Assembly (NCBI GenBank): GCA_041581635.1
Contig: JBFICW010000006.1
Location: forward strand, 25,961 to 89,960
From: Porticoccus sp041581635
GTDB lineage: Bacteria; Pseudomonadota; Gammaproteobacteria; Pseudomonadales; Porticoccaceae
Direction of reading: 5' to 3'
DNA length: 64,000 nucleotides
Shown in pieces: positions 36,156-45,345 of the stretch (its first letter is position 1; the number at the start of each line of letters is the position of its first letter). The notes beneath the pieces are model-generated. The model had not been told where the DNA came from. It searched no databases and saw nothing but the letters and a program-made list of their open reading frames with translations. A program made the position numbers and the translations under genes.

Positions 36156-36537
36156 AAAAACCGTTCCGGTTGCCCTTAGTTGACCTAAAGACATAAATAG
36201 AAATTATATGTTTGTGAATGTTCAGGAATGCCGAAAGCATCTCACGGATAACTACCTGATATAAAGCCATACTTAATAATTTGAGCATGATACTGACTAT
36301 GGCTTAGCTAGGGGCAAAAATCATACCCACATCGTATATACAACTGTCACAATTCAAGTCGTTGTTAGCATTGACTAAAACCCACCTTCATTACTTTATG
36401 GAATTAAAACATGGCATTTTTAGATAAAAAAAATCTTCGACAGCCTCCCCCCCATTTGGTGAACTAGGTTGGCTAAAGAACATTATCTTAATCTTGGCCA
36501 CACATGTAGTGGCTGGTCCATCAGGAGCTTTACCTCT
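36156..36537. other. Divergent promoter region of rlmKL and rmf
   Basis: This is an AT-rich stretch of about 380 bases with no credible gene. The frames open at 36194 (minus) and 36469 (plus) are upstream extensions of rlmKL and rmf that lack family similarity. Rmf in E. coli is induced by (p)ppGpp in stationary phase, so control sequences are expected here, but none is clear. Confidence 0.5.
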
Positions 36538-36744
36538 ATGAGAAGACAGAAAAGAGATACTTCCCACCGCGCTTTTATCAAAGGCTATCAAGCTGGCATC
36601 AACGGCCGAACTAAATCAACCTGCCCTCACTCCGAGGATACCTCCATCGCTCAAGATTGGGTTAATGGTTGGAGAGAGGGCCGCGAAGACAATTGGAATG
36701 GCTATAACGAACAAGCCTGCCAACAGAAAGTTGCCAATTTATAA
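36538..36744 (+). CDS. rmf: Ribosome modulation factor Rmf
   Basis: A 68-residue basic protein that starts at ATG 36538 (MRRQKRDTSHRAFIKGYQAG) behind AGGAG at 36523-36527. The open frame extends 23 codons upstream to 36469, but that part is not Rmf-like. Family features are the MxRQKRD start, GYQAGINGRTK and QDWVNGWREGRED. Rmf joins 70S ribosomes into inactive 100S dimers in stationary phase. Its C-terminal tail is longer than in E. coli (55 residues). It is followed by a strong terminator, so it is monocistronic. Confidence 0.96.
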   Translation: MRRQKRDTSHRAFIKGYQAGINGRTKSTCPHSEDTSIAQDWVNGWREGREDNWNGYNEQACQQKVANL

Positions 36745-36794
36745 TTTATTCGATATGGGGCATAAGCCCTGAATAAAACCTAAATCTAGGTTTT

Positions 36795-36830
36795 GAAGCG
36801 GAGAGGTGAAAGACACCCCTCCGCTTCTTT
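36795..36830 (+). terminator. Intrinsic terminator of rmf
   Basis: GAAGCGGAG pairs with CTCCGCTTC (stem 36795-36827, with inner GGTG/CACC pairs), followed by TTTAATT. The stem is long and GC-rich. It lies between rmf and the convergent NAD-GDH gene and may serve both. Confidence 0.85.
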
Positions 36831-36887
36831 AATTCTGATACCTGAAGCAACATCTAGACACGCCTAAAAACAAAACAACTTGCCATA

Positions 36888-39800
36888 CTACACAACGCAA
36901 ACAGGTGGTGTGTCTAAACGATTCTCTGTGGCCTGAACAATATCCAGAAGCTCTCGCAATGCCACAGAAAACATGGGAAAGTCCTTATGCGGAGCATCAT
37001 GCAATTCTTGTATCATCTTAGCCCAACGCTTGATAAGCGGTGCTTGAGCCGCTTTCCAAACATCGATCATACCATTGATATCTTTAACAGAACCCACCCC
37101 TGATAACAGTGCATTAGCCAAAGTTCGACGCTGACTTTCCAAATCATCTACATAGGACTCTCGAGCAAAATCTTCCCAGCGGGTGGCTGGCTCAAGCGTT
37201 ACGATTTGATCGGCAAACCAATCAAGATCAAGTTCTCGGCTTATTCGAGAGTACAGCTCAAGAACCAGTCCTACAGGCTTGCCACTTTGAACAGAAATAT
37301 CGGCAATACCGAAGCCGAAATAGAGAAAATTAGCACTTGCCACCAATACTGCCACGTTATCTGGCACGTCCAAGGCAATGATCCGCTCAACCTCCTCTAT
37401 CCAGCCACTGGATTGTTGGCGGGAAAATAGTGTTGGCAACAGTAATTGCAACTCCGCTAACTTAGGACCAAGTGTCTGTACTTCATGCTGAGGATTCAGG
37501 CAAGCCCTACGATTTCTTAACGCCCAGCGAGAAGCACGCCTTCCCAGGCGCATTAATGCATAGAACAGTTCAAATTGGACTTCTGCAGGCACCTTGTAGT
37601 CAAGTGCCTCAACCTGTCGCCAAACTCGATCTAAACCAAGTACATCCCGAACTACCAGGTAGGCAAGAATCACCTCATCCACACTGGCGCCAGTGGATGT
37701 CACTTGGCGCTGACAAAAGGTCAGCCCCATCAAGTTAACAATCTCATTGACTATCTGATTGGCAATAATTTCGCGGCGCAAACTATGCCGACAAACCTGT
37801 TGCTCATACTCGATGGATAATCGCTTGGGAAAGGCACCTTTAATCGCTTGAACCACATACGTGTTTTCCAGCACACTTGATTTCAAGACTTCGTCCTTTA
37901 ACAGTATCTTACCGTAGGAGACCAGCACAGATAGCTCCGGGCGCGTCAAACCCGTGGAATGTTTCTCTCTTTCTGTCAGAGTTTCGTCATCGGGTAAGAA
38001 TTCGAGTCCCCTATTAATAAGTCCTGCCGCCTCTCCTTCGGAAATAAAACGCCAGTACTCCGAGAAATCATATTTACTTCGGTAGTGAGCGAGACTGATA
38101 GCCTGTGTCTGGCGGTAACTATTATGCAGTACTAACTCGGCTATGTTATCGGTCATGTCTTCTAACAGCTGATTCCGTTGATCCAAAGTCAACGCTTCTT
38201 TTTGCACCAACTCATTCAGAAGAATCTTAATATTGACCTCGTGGTCAGAGCAGTCCACCCCAGCGGCATTATCGATAAAGTCTGTATTACAGGCTCCGCC
38301 TCTCAGGGAAAATTCTATGCGGGCTTTTTGGGTCATACCCAGATTGCCACCTTCACCAAAAACAAGACAATTCAATTCCTTGCCATTAACTCGCACCAAA
38401 TCGTTGGCCCTATCCCCTACATCTTGATGACTTTCTGTCGAGGCCTTGACATAAGTACCTATCCCACCGTTCCAGATTAGCGCCACCTTCGCCATGAGCA
38501 AGATACGAACCAATTCATTCGGCTTTAGCTGCTCAGCGACAATACCAAAACACTCCCGAGCCTCGGAGGACAACGAAATACTTTTTGCGTTACGTGAAAA
38601 TACGCCACCCCCTGAAGAGATCAGCGCTTCGTCATAGTCCTCCCAAGAAGAACGGGACAGCTCAAATAATCGTTTTCTCTCTAAAAAACTCAGAGCTGGA
38701 TCTGGATTCGGATCTATAAAAATATGCTGATGGTTGAATGCCGCGACCAGCTTAATATGTTCAGATCGCAACATACCATTGCCAAAAACATCTCCTGACA
38801 TGTCGCCAATGCCAATGACACTTAACTCGTCGGTTTGGGTGTTGATCCCTTGCTCCCGGAAATGACGCTGTACAGAAACCCAGGCGCCTCGGGCCGTAAT
38901 ACCCATTTTCTTATGGTCATATCCATGACTCCCCCCCGAAGCAAAGGCATCGCCTAACCAGTAGCCACGAGAAATGGCTATTTTATTAGCAAAATCGGAA
39001 AAGCTAGCGGTACCTTTATCTGCCGCTACGACCAAATAAGTATCGTCGTAATCTCGACGCACTACGCAGTCTGGCGGTACAACCTTTCCATCAACAATAT
39101 TGTCGGTAATATCTAACAGGCCCTGAATAAACAATTGATAACAAGCCAACCCCTCCTGAAGAAATTCCTCACGAGTCGCTTTACGATCGATCTGTTTTGG
39201 TACAAAACCACCCTTTGCACCAGTAGGCACAATCACCGCGTTTTTAACCTGTTGCGCCTTAACCAAGCCCAAAATTTCAGTGCGATAATCTTCCAGGCGA
39301 TCCGACCATCGAAGGCCACCTCTCGCCACTTTGCCCGAGCGCAAATGAACGCCTTCCATTCTTGGAGAATAGACAAATATCTCATACAGAGGCTTAGGCT
39401 CTGGAGCATCGTCAATTTCCAGCGGAGAGATTTTCGCTGACAAATAGGGTTTATACTTTTCCGTCGCATCTAGCTGGAAAAAGTTTGTTCGCTTAGTTGC
39501 ATTAATTAGCTGTAGATAACTTCTCAGCACCTTGTCTTCGTTAAGGTTGCTGACTAAATCCAGGGCTTCTAACACCTTCTCATTGAGTCGATCAGTACGG
39601 CCATATTCCTGACTACTAAGGCCAACGACTTTTGGATCAAATAGACAGCGAAAAAGCGCCACTAAATTACGGGTAATTTCCAAATTCGAGGCTAATGTAT
39701 TTGCTATGAAATTTTGACTAAAACTACTCCCTAACTGTTTCATGTACCGGGCATAAAGTCGCAACATAGCAACAGTTCGCCAGTCTAGACGCGCACCAAC

Positions 39801-41756
39801 CACTAAATGGTTAAAGCTGTCGTTTTCTGTGTTTCCATACCAAACGGCTTCGAAGGCATCCTGAAATGTATTACGAACTGCAGAAACATCTACTTCGATA
39901 TCCAAACCAAACAACAATGTGAAATCATGTATCCAGATTTCATCCCCATCGGCTGGCGCTATCTGATAAGGATGCTCACCGATTACTCTAAAGCCCAAAT
40001 TTTCAAGCATGGGAACCAAGCTGGACAGTTCCAATGGGACCGTCCGATGAAACACTTTAAAGTGCATTACATTACGCTCTGCATTCGCCGACTGATAAAA
40101 GCTCATGGCGATTTCGTGCTCACTGGTAAGCGATTGAAAAAGCTCCATATCCTCAATAGCAGAACAGTGATCAAAGTGATCCTGATAGCTAGCAGGGAAG
40201 GCATTGCGGTAAACACTCGACAGGTGGCGCCCTACCTCGTCACCCCACTTATCTATAGCCGCAACTCTTAAATCATCACACCAATCACGCGTCAGCTGAA
40301 TGATCTTGGTTTCGAGTTGCCGAGGATCTACTTCCTTAAAATGCGAAGAATTGATTCTCACCACGTACTGTGTTCGAGCTAAAATGGACTCCGAAAAATA
40401 AGTATTAAATTCACATTCACTCGCATCCAACTCCTGCTTGAGGAGTGTCTCAATCTGCTCTCGGATAGATGTACGGTAGATATCACGTGGCATGTAAACC
40501 AGACAATTGACAAACTTCTCAAAGGGATCAGCTCTCATAAAGAACTTGACCATTCTTCGCTCATTAATCTGCCAGATATCCATTAATGCTTTATAAAGTT
40601 CTTCTACCGTACAATTAAACAACTCGTCCCTTGGATGCACCTCAATTAATTGGCACATTGACTTGTAATCGTGACTCCCCTTAGGGAAGCCAACTCGGTC
40701 GAGCACCTTCAGAACACGTTGACGGATAAGTGGGATCTGAAAAGGACTCATTGTGTACACTCTGGAGGTGTACAGCCCCATAAACAGTATTTCCCCGATC
40801 ACATCTCCTTCTACGTTATACCGTTTTAAGACGATGTAGTCAGAGTAGGCCTGCCGATGAACCCTGGAACGAAGAGAGGATTTTGTTAGGGCCATGGGTG
40901 TTCCATTCAGATGAAACGCTGAAAGACCTGGGCTTAAATCATTTAACACCGTCTCCTCAACCTCGACAGGATGGCAAACAAAAATCCCCAGCTGACGGTT
41001 AGGGAAGTATTCCAATTTTGGTAAGCCCTCGTCCTCTACCAGTTTATATTCAGAACACCCAAGGAGAATATAGGCATCATCCCGCATCCATTCGAGAAAC
41101 GCGGCCAATTCACTGGCCTCTTCTATAGGCAGGCGCCCCTTATTCTCTTTTACCTCATTAATCGCCTCATTTAACCGCGCAACCATGGGTAAAAAATCAT
41201 CGGTCACAGCCTCCACATCACGGAGTACCTCAAGAATACTTTGCTCCATCTCAAGATGTTTTTCCTTCGAGCGATGGAAGTCGACGCCAATAGAGATCAA
41301 GGCTTCTTTACAACTATAGGGGTCCTCCACATCGGCAAAGGCGCTAACCAATGTACCTTCTTCATCACGGATGACATTGAGAATAGTACTTTTAATCGTT
41401 TGGATATTAAGACCGCGACGATTCAGCTCTATGCGGACAGAATCCACCAAAAAAGGCATATCCCGCTGAATAATAAAAATAGATGTTGTACTGCAAGTAC
41501 GCTTTTCATCCGACGAATCAGGATTGAAAATCTTGACCTTGGGCGTATTTAAATCGACCTTCTTTGTAAATGTTAGAAAGTTGTCGAGAAACTCCATGGC
41601 AACAGCCATAGGATCATCCTCGAGTTCTTCTAGCGCGGGGAGGTCAAAAATCTTGTGTGAAAAAGAGAGTAAATGCGCAGCCAGTGGCGCAGGGTATTGA
41701 TCGTTAATCTGCTTTTCGAGTTGCTTGAAAAACTCATCTTCAATAACTGCATCCAT
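36888..41756 (-). CDS. gdhB: Large NAD-dependent glutamate dehydrogenase
   Basis: About 1622 residues, of the 180-kDa class of NAD-GDH. It oxidatively deaminates glutamate to 2-oxoglutarate and ammonia, feeding amino acids into the TCA cycle. A long N-terminal regulatory part with ACT-like segments covers about residues 1-700. The dehydrogenase core has RSGKVARGGLRWSDR, VPTGAKGGFVPKQ (catalytic Lys region) and IGIGDMSGDVFGNGML. The frame opens at GTG 41765; ATG at 41756 after GAGTGAG is preferred. The gene follows rlmKL/rmf as a block, as in Pseudomonas. Confidence 0.97.
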   Translation of the reverse strand: MDAVIEDEFFKQLEKQINDQYPAPLAAHLLSFSHKIFDLPALEELEDDPMAVAMEFLDNFLTFTKKVDLNTPKVKIFNPDSSDEKRTCSTTSIFIIQRDMPFLVDSVRIELNRRGLNIQTIKSTILNVIRDEEGTLVSAFADVEDPYSCKEALISIGVDFHRSKEKHLEMEQSILEVLRDVEAVTDDFLPMVARLNEAINEVKENKGRLPIEEASELAAFLEWMRDDAYILLGCSEYKLVEDEGLPKLEYFPNRQLGIFVCHPVEVEETVLNDLSPGLSAFHLNGTPMALTKSSLRSRVHRQAYSDYIVLKRYNVEGDVIGEILFMGLYTSRVYTMSPFQIPLIRQRVLKVLDRVGFPKGSHDYKSMCQLIEVHPRDELFNCTVEELYKALMDIWQINERRMVKFFMRADPFEKFVNCLVYMPRDIYRTSIREQIETLLKQELDASECEFNTYFSESILARTQYVVRINSSHFKEVDPRQLETKIIQLTRDWCDDLRVAAIDKWGDEVGRHLSSVYRNAFPASYQDHFDHCSAIEDMELFQSLTSEHEIAMSFYQSANAERNVMHFKVFHRTVPLELSSLVPMLENLGFRVIGEHPYQIAPADGDEIWIHDFTLLFGLDIEVDVSAVRNTFQDAFEAVWYGNTENDSFNHLVVGARLDWRTVAMLRLYARYMKQLGSSFSQNFIANTLASNLEITRNLVALFRCLFDPKVVGLSSQEYGRTDRLNEKVLEALDLVSNLNEDKVLRSYLQLINATKRTNFFQLDATEKYKPYLSAKISPLEIDDAPEPKPLYEIFVYSPRMEGVHLRSGKVARGGLRWSDRLEDYRTEILGLVKAQQVKNAVIVPTGAKGGFVPKQIDRKATREEFLQEGLACYQLFIQGLLDITDNIVDGKVVPPDCVVRRDYDDTYLVVAADKGTASFSDFANKIAISRGYWLGDAFASGGSHGYDHKKMGITARGAWVSVQRHFREQGINTQTDELSVIGIGDMSGDVFGNGMLRSEHIKLVAAFNHQHIFIDPNPDPALSFLERKRLFELSRSSWEDYDEALISSGGGVFSRNAKSISLSSEARECFGIVAEQLKPNELVRILLMAKVALIWNGGIGTYVKASTESHQDVGDRANDLVRVNGKELNCLVFGEGGNLGMTQKARIEFSLRGGACNTDFIDNAAGVDCSDHEVNIKILLNELVQKEALTLDQRNQLLEDMTDNIAELVLHNSYRQTQAISLAHYRSKYDFSEYWRFISEGEAAGLINRGLEFLPDDETLTEREKHSTGLTRPELSVLVSYGKILLKDEVLKSSVLENTYVVQAIKGAFPKRLSIEYEQQVCRHSLRREIIANQIVNEIVNLMGLTFCQRQVTSTGASVDEVILAYLVVRDVLGLDRVWRQVEALDYKVPAEVQFELFYALMRLGRRASRWALRNRRACLNPQHEVQTLGPKLAELQLLLPTLFSRQQSSGWIEEVERIIALDVPDNVAVLVASANFLYFGFGIADISVQSGKPVGLVLELYSRISRELDLDWFADQIVTLEPATRWEDFARESYVDDLESQRRTLANALLSGVGSVKDINGMIDVWKAAQAPLIKRWAKMIQELHDAPHKDFPMFSVALRELLDIVQATENRLDTPPVCVV

Positions 41757-41972
41757 AGCACTCACTCTTATTCATATTCTTTGCTGATAGACGTTTGATT
41801 ATGCGCCATTGTGAAACATAACTGAACTTCATCCTCTACCTATAGTCTAGGTTACCTTCCAAGTTTCCCACCACTTGGGTTAATGGAGATCAGACAGTAC
41901 AATCCCACGCCAAACACCCCATAAAAATAACGATTCAGTAACCACTTTGCCATAAGAGATGTAGTTCGAAAC

Positions 41973-42932
41973 ATGAGCCAGCAACTAAAAATTAATGTTT
42001 TACGTGATTTCCTTAATCGTCAAATCGTGGGCCAACCACATTTAATTGACCGCCTAATTATTGCTCTACTGGCTGATGGGCACCTTCTGGTTGAGGGCGC
42101 ACCGGGTCTGGCAAAGACTAAAGCCATTAAAACCCTTTCTGATGGCATCACTGGAGATTTCCACCGGGTCCAATTTACACCGGATTTACTACCAGCAGAT
42201 ATTACTGGCAGCGACATCTACCGCCCCGAAGATGGTAGTTTCAAATTTCAACCAGGCCCGATCTTCCATAATTTAGTGTTAGCCGATGAAATTAACCGGG
42301 CACCCGCCAAAGTTCAGTCAGCCCTTTTAGAGGCAATGGCCGAACGCCAAATTAGTGTGGGTCGAAAAACATATCCATTACCCCAACTTTTTTTGGTTAT
42401 GGCCACTCAAAACCCGATTGAGCAGGAAGGGACTTATCCATTACCAGAAGCGCAAATGGATAGATTCCTAATGCATGTCAATGTTGGCTATCCCGCAGCC
42501 GATGCCGAACGTGAGATTCTGTCGCTTGCTCGCAATGAAGCGAGACAAACTACTCCGGAAGAAATTGAAAGAGTGTCAGAGAGCGCATTGATGGAGGCGC
42601 GAAAGGAAGTTCTTTCAGTGCATATGGCCGAACCCGTCGAGGAGTATATTGTCCAGCTAATCCTGGCAACCAGAAATCCCTCACAGTATGGCGAGCAGTT
42701 AGAGAGCTGGCTCGATTACGGTGCCAGCCCACGGGCAACAATTTCTCTCGATCGTTGTGCTCGGGCCAATGCATGGCTCAACGCTCGCGATTACGTCTCG
42801 CCAGATGACGTTAGAGCCGTGGCACACGATGTCTTGAGACACAGACTGATTCTCAGCTTCGAGGCCGAAGCAAATGGCGTTACTTCTGACCAGGTTATAG
42901 ACACCCTTCTTAATACTGTACCGTCTGCCTGA
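41973..42932 (+). CDS. MoxR-family AAA+ ATPase
   Basis: A 319-residue MoxR ATPase. Walker A is EGAPGLAKTKAIK (residues about 37-49), Walker B is LADEINRAPAKVQSALLEAM, sensor 1 is MATQNPIEQEGTYPLPEAQMDRF, and a C-terminal lid domain follows. MoxR proteins act as chaperone-like partners of VWA proteins. It is the first gene of a plus-strand unit with DUF58, DUF4381, two VWA genes and BatD. It starts 216 bases from the divergent NAD-GDH gene. Confidence 0.95.
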   Translation: MSQQLKINVLRDFLNRQIVGQPHLIDRLIIALLADGHLLVEGAPGLAKTKAIKTLSDGITGDFHRVQFTPDLLPADITGSDIYRPEDGSFKFQPGPIFHNLVLADEINRAPAKVQSALLEAMAERQISVGRKTYPLPQLFLVMATQNPIEQEGTYPLPEAQMDRFLMHVNVGYPAADAEREILSLARNEARQTTPEEIERVSESALMEARKEVLSVHMAEPVEEYIVQLILATRNPSQYGEQLESWLDYGASPRATISLDRCARANAWLNARDYVSPDDVRAVAHDVLRHRLILSFEAEANGVTSDQVIDTLLNTVPSA

Positions 42933-42935
42933 TTG

Positions 42936-43871
42936 ATGACTGATAGCGACTTAAAAAATCCGGCCATTGCGGACATTTCGACGTTGGTAAAACTACGTTT
43001 TGGTGTTCGGGATCTAAAGTTCTTCCCCAAAATTATGGCGAAGAATCCACTCCTTGGGGGCCATCAATCCCGCTTTCGGGGCCGAGGCATGGATTTCGAA
43101 GAGGTTCGCCAATACCAACCCGGTGATGACATACGAACCATCGACTGGCGGGTGACAGCGCGAACCCTGACCCCCCATACAAAACTATTTAGTGAAGAAC
43201 GAGAGCGCCCCGTCCTCGTTGTTGCCGACCTACGCCCGAGTATGTTTTTTGGTTCCAGGGTGCTTAAATCCGTGACCGCGTGCCATGTTGCTGCAGCACT
43301 GGCCTGGGCCGGGCTTAATGCCAACGATCGAGTGGGAGGGCTGATTTTTGGTGGTGAAAAACAATGTGATATTCGGGCTCGGCGAAGCCACCACTGCGTA
43401 CTGCAATTGATCCATAAGCTGCGGGACTTCAGTGAACAGCTCATACAAAACCAGACCAATCGCTATTCATTGTCAGAAATATTGGAAGACACTCGCAGGG
43501 TCGCAATGCCGGGATCTACTCTGTTCCTGATCAGCGACTTCCACGATTTAGACAAGCACTGTGAACAGCACTTATTTGAACTGGCCCGACACTGTGACAT
43601 TAGCTTTTGCCACATTCACGACCCGCTCGAAGCACAATTACCACCCCCAGCCAATTATCAGGTAACCGATGGCCGGGGACGGTTCAGCTTAAATACTCGA
43701 GGCCCGGACATTCGCCGAAAATTTGAACAGCAATTTAAAGACCGCCTGGCTCGTCTTCGCCAGCTATCAATGCAATTACGAATGGGTAGCCTATCATTTG
43801 AAACATCGGCACCCATTCTGCCCGTATTGCAGCAAGCCTACGGTAGAAAAAAACCGGGGCGTAGACAATGA
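42936..43871 (+). CDS. DUF58 protein of the MoxR/Bat operon
   Basis: A 311-residue protein of the DUF58 family with the hallmark RGMDFEEVRQYQPGDDIRTIDW near residue 60, followed by a VWA-like fold (VVADLRPSMFFGS). No signal peptide is present, so it is cytoplasmic. The start is ATG 42936, one TTG codon inside the frame, and 3 bases after the moxR stop. DUF58 and MoxR genes are almost always adjacent; the partner role is inferred from that. Confidence 0.92.
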   Translation: MTDSDLKNPAIADISTLVKLRFGVRDLKFFPKIMAKNPLLGGHQSRFRGRGMDFEEVRQYQPGDDIRTIDWRVTARTLTPHTKLFSEERERPVLVVADLRPSMFFGSRVLKSVTACHVAAALAWAGLNANDRVGGLIFGGEKQCDIRARRSHHCVLQLIHKLRDFSEQLIQNQTNRYSLSEILEDTRRVAMPGSTLFLISDFHDLDKHCEQHLFELARHCDISFCHIHDPLEAQLPPPANYQVTDGRGRFSLNTRGPDIRRKFEQQFKDRLARLRQLSMQLRMGSLSFETSAPILPVLQQAYGRKKPGRRQ

Positions 43872-44362
43872 ACCCCCAAGACCCTTTATCAGAATTACGC
43901 GATATCTATCTACCAGACCCTATTTCCTGGTGGCCTCCGGCACCAGGATGGTGGGTACTGATGGTTCTTGTTGTGGCAACCCTTTTTTTCGGCACGAGAT
44001 GGCTACTCAGATGGCATGCCCAGAACTGTTATCGAAAAGAAGCCCTTCGCCATCTCGACCAACTGAAGCTTCAACAAGCACATCAGCCCCTCAGTCAATG
44101 TCGGGGAATTCTGGCTTTATTACGTAGAACAGCTAAAACGGCTTACCCACAGCTATCACTCGAAGCTGAGTTGACCCCCAGCATGTTGTCACAACTCAAC
44201 CAATGTTGTGCATCTCCGATTTTCGACGAAAACATACAGCAACAGTTAGGTAGCCTGCCCTACCAGAAAAGTCCCGAGATACCCGACCATCTTGTACGAC
44301 AACTGGAGCAATCGGCCCGACAGTGGCTTAAAAAACATCGCAGGAAAGCCCCGCTATGCTGA
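43868..44362 (+). CDS. DUF4381 membrane protein of the Bat operon
   Basis: A 164-residue protein opening with NPQDPLSELRDIYLPDPISWWPPAPGWW, the family signature, followed by one transmembrane helix (residues about 32-52) and a cytoplasmic, helical tail with LALLRRTAKTAYPQ. The ATG overlaps the DUF58 stop by four bases, and its end overlaps the next gene by seven. Role unknown beyond membership of the operon. Confidence 0.9.
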   Translation: MNPQDPLSELRDIYLPDPISWWPPAPGWWVLMVLVVATLFFGTRWLLRWHAQNCYRKEALRHLDQLKLQQAHQPLSQCRGILALLRRTAKTAYPQLSLEAELTPSMLSQLNQCCASPIFDENIQQQLGSLPYQKSPEIPDHLVRQLEQSARQWLKKHRRKAPLC

Positions 44363-45345
44363 CCTTCGAATGGCCGTGGATCTTGCTATTACTCCCTTTA
44401 CCCATCATCTACCGATTATGGCGAGGCAAGCTAGATATTACTGCACCGGCACTTAAATCACCCTTCTATTCTGATCTCGCTGCCCAATCGAGCAATTCCA
44501 ACCATGGAAATTACCGGCATTGGTTAGTATTACTGCTATTAACACTCACCTGGATCGCTACACTACTTGCCGCTACCCGCCCCCTGTGGATTGGCGAGCC
44601 CGTGGCGCTACCCAGCAACGGTAGAGATTTACTGTTGGCCGTTGATATTTCTGGGAGCATGGAAGAAACCGACATGGTTATAGATGGCGATTCAGTCGAC
44701 CGACTGACTACGGTCAAATATGTCGTTACCGACTTCGTAAAAAGGCGCAAAGGCGATCGCTTGGGGCTCATTCTTTTCGGTACTCGCCCATACCTACAAA
44801 CACCTTTGACCTTTGACCGTCAGACCATGAATACGCTGCTTGGTGAAGCCCAAATAGGATTTGCAGGAGAAAAAACAGCCATTGGTGACGCCATTGGGCT
44901 GGCCGTTAAACGGCTTAAACAGCGGCCTGAAAATCACCGGATTCTAATTTTACTTACCGATGGCGCAAACTCTGCGGGGGAGGTTCAACCACTTGAAGCT
45001 GCAGAAATAGCCGCCAGTGAAGGTATCAAGGTTTACACTATTGGTATTGGTGCGGAGGTGATGCTGCAACGTGGGTTTTTTCGAACCAAGCGTGTCAACC
45101 CTTCGCGTGATTTGGACGAAACGACCCTTATCGCCATAGCCGATAAAACTGGGGGTGAGTACTTCAGAGCGAGAAACCCCGAGGAATTGGACGCCATTTA
45201 TCAACAGCTGGATAAGCTGGAGCCCGTCGACCAGGAAGCCGAGACACTACGACCCACAAAAGCACTGTTTTACTGGCCCCTAGGAGTCGCGCTCATTTGT
45301 AGCCTGATACTTGTACCAATGGCTCATCGTAGAGAGCAAAACTGA
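44356..45345 (+). CDS. BatA-like VWA-domain membrane protein
   Basis: A 329-residue protein with two N-terminal transmembrane helices, a VWA domain with an intact MIDAS motif DISGSMEETD near residue 97 and LLTDGANSAGEV, and a C-terminal transmembrane helix (about residues 305-322). The VWA domain is expected to face the periplasm or cytoplasm depending on topology and to bind a divalent metal. It overlaps the next gene by one base (TGATG). Confidence 0.93.
   Translation: MLTFEWPWILLLLPLPIIYRLWRGKLDITAPALKSPFYSDLAAQSSNSNHGNYRHWLVLLLLTLTWIATLLAATRPLWIGEPVALPSNGRDLLLAVDISGSMEETDMVIDGDSVDRLTTVKYVVTDFVKRRKGDRLGLILFGTRPYLQTPLTFDRQTMNTLLGEAQIGFAGEKTAIGDAIGLAVKRLKQRPENHRILILLTDGANSAGEVQPLEAAEIAASEGIKVYTIGIGAEVMLQRGFFRTKRVNPSRDLDETTLIAIADKTGGEYFRARNPEELDAIYQQLDKLEPVDQEAETLRPTKALFYWPLGVALICSLILVPMAHRREQN

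Noticed and set aside
36469..36537. Upstream 23-codon extension of rmf
   Set aside because: The family start is at 36538 with AGGAG before it; the extension shows no Rmf similarity.
39807..40271. 154-codon plus-strand open frame inside the NAD-GDH gene
   Set aside because: It is antisense to a firmly identified gene, with no family features.
43064..43459. 131-codon minus-strand frame inside the DUF58 gene
   Set aside because: Shadow of the opposite strand; the DUF58 motifs are in the plus-strand frame.
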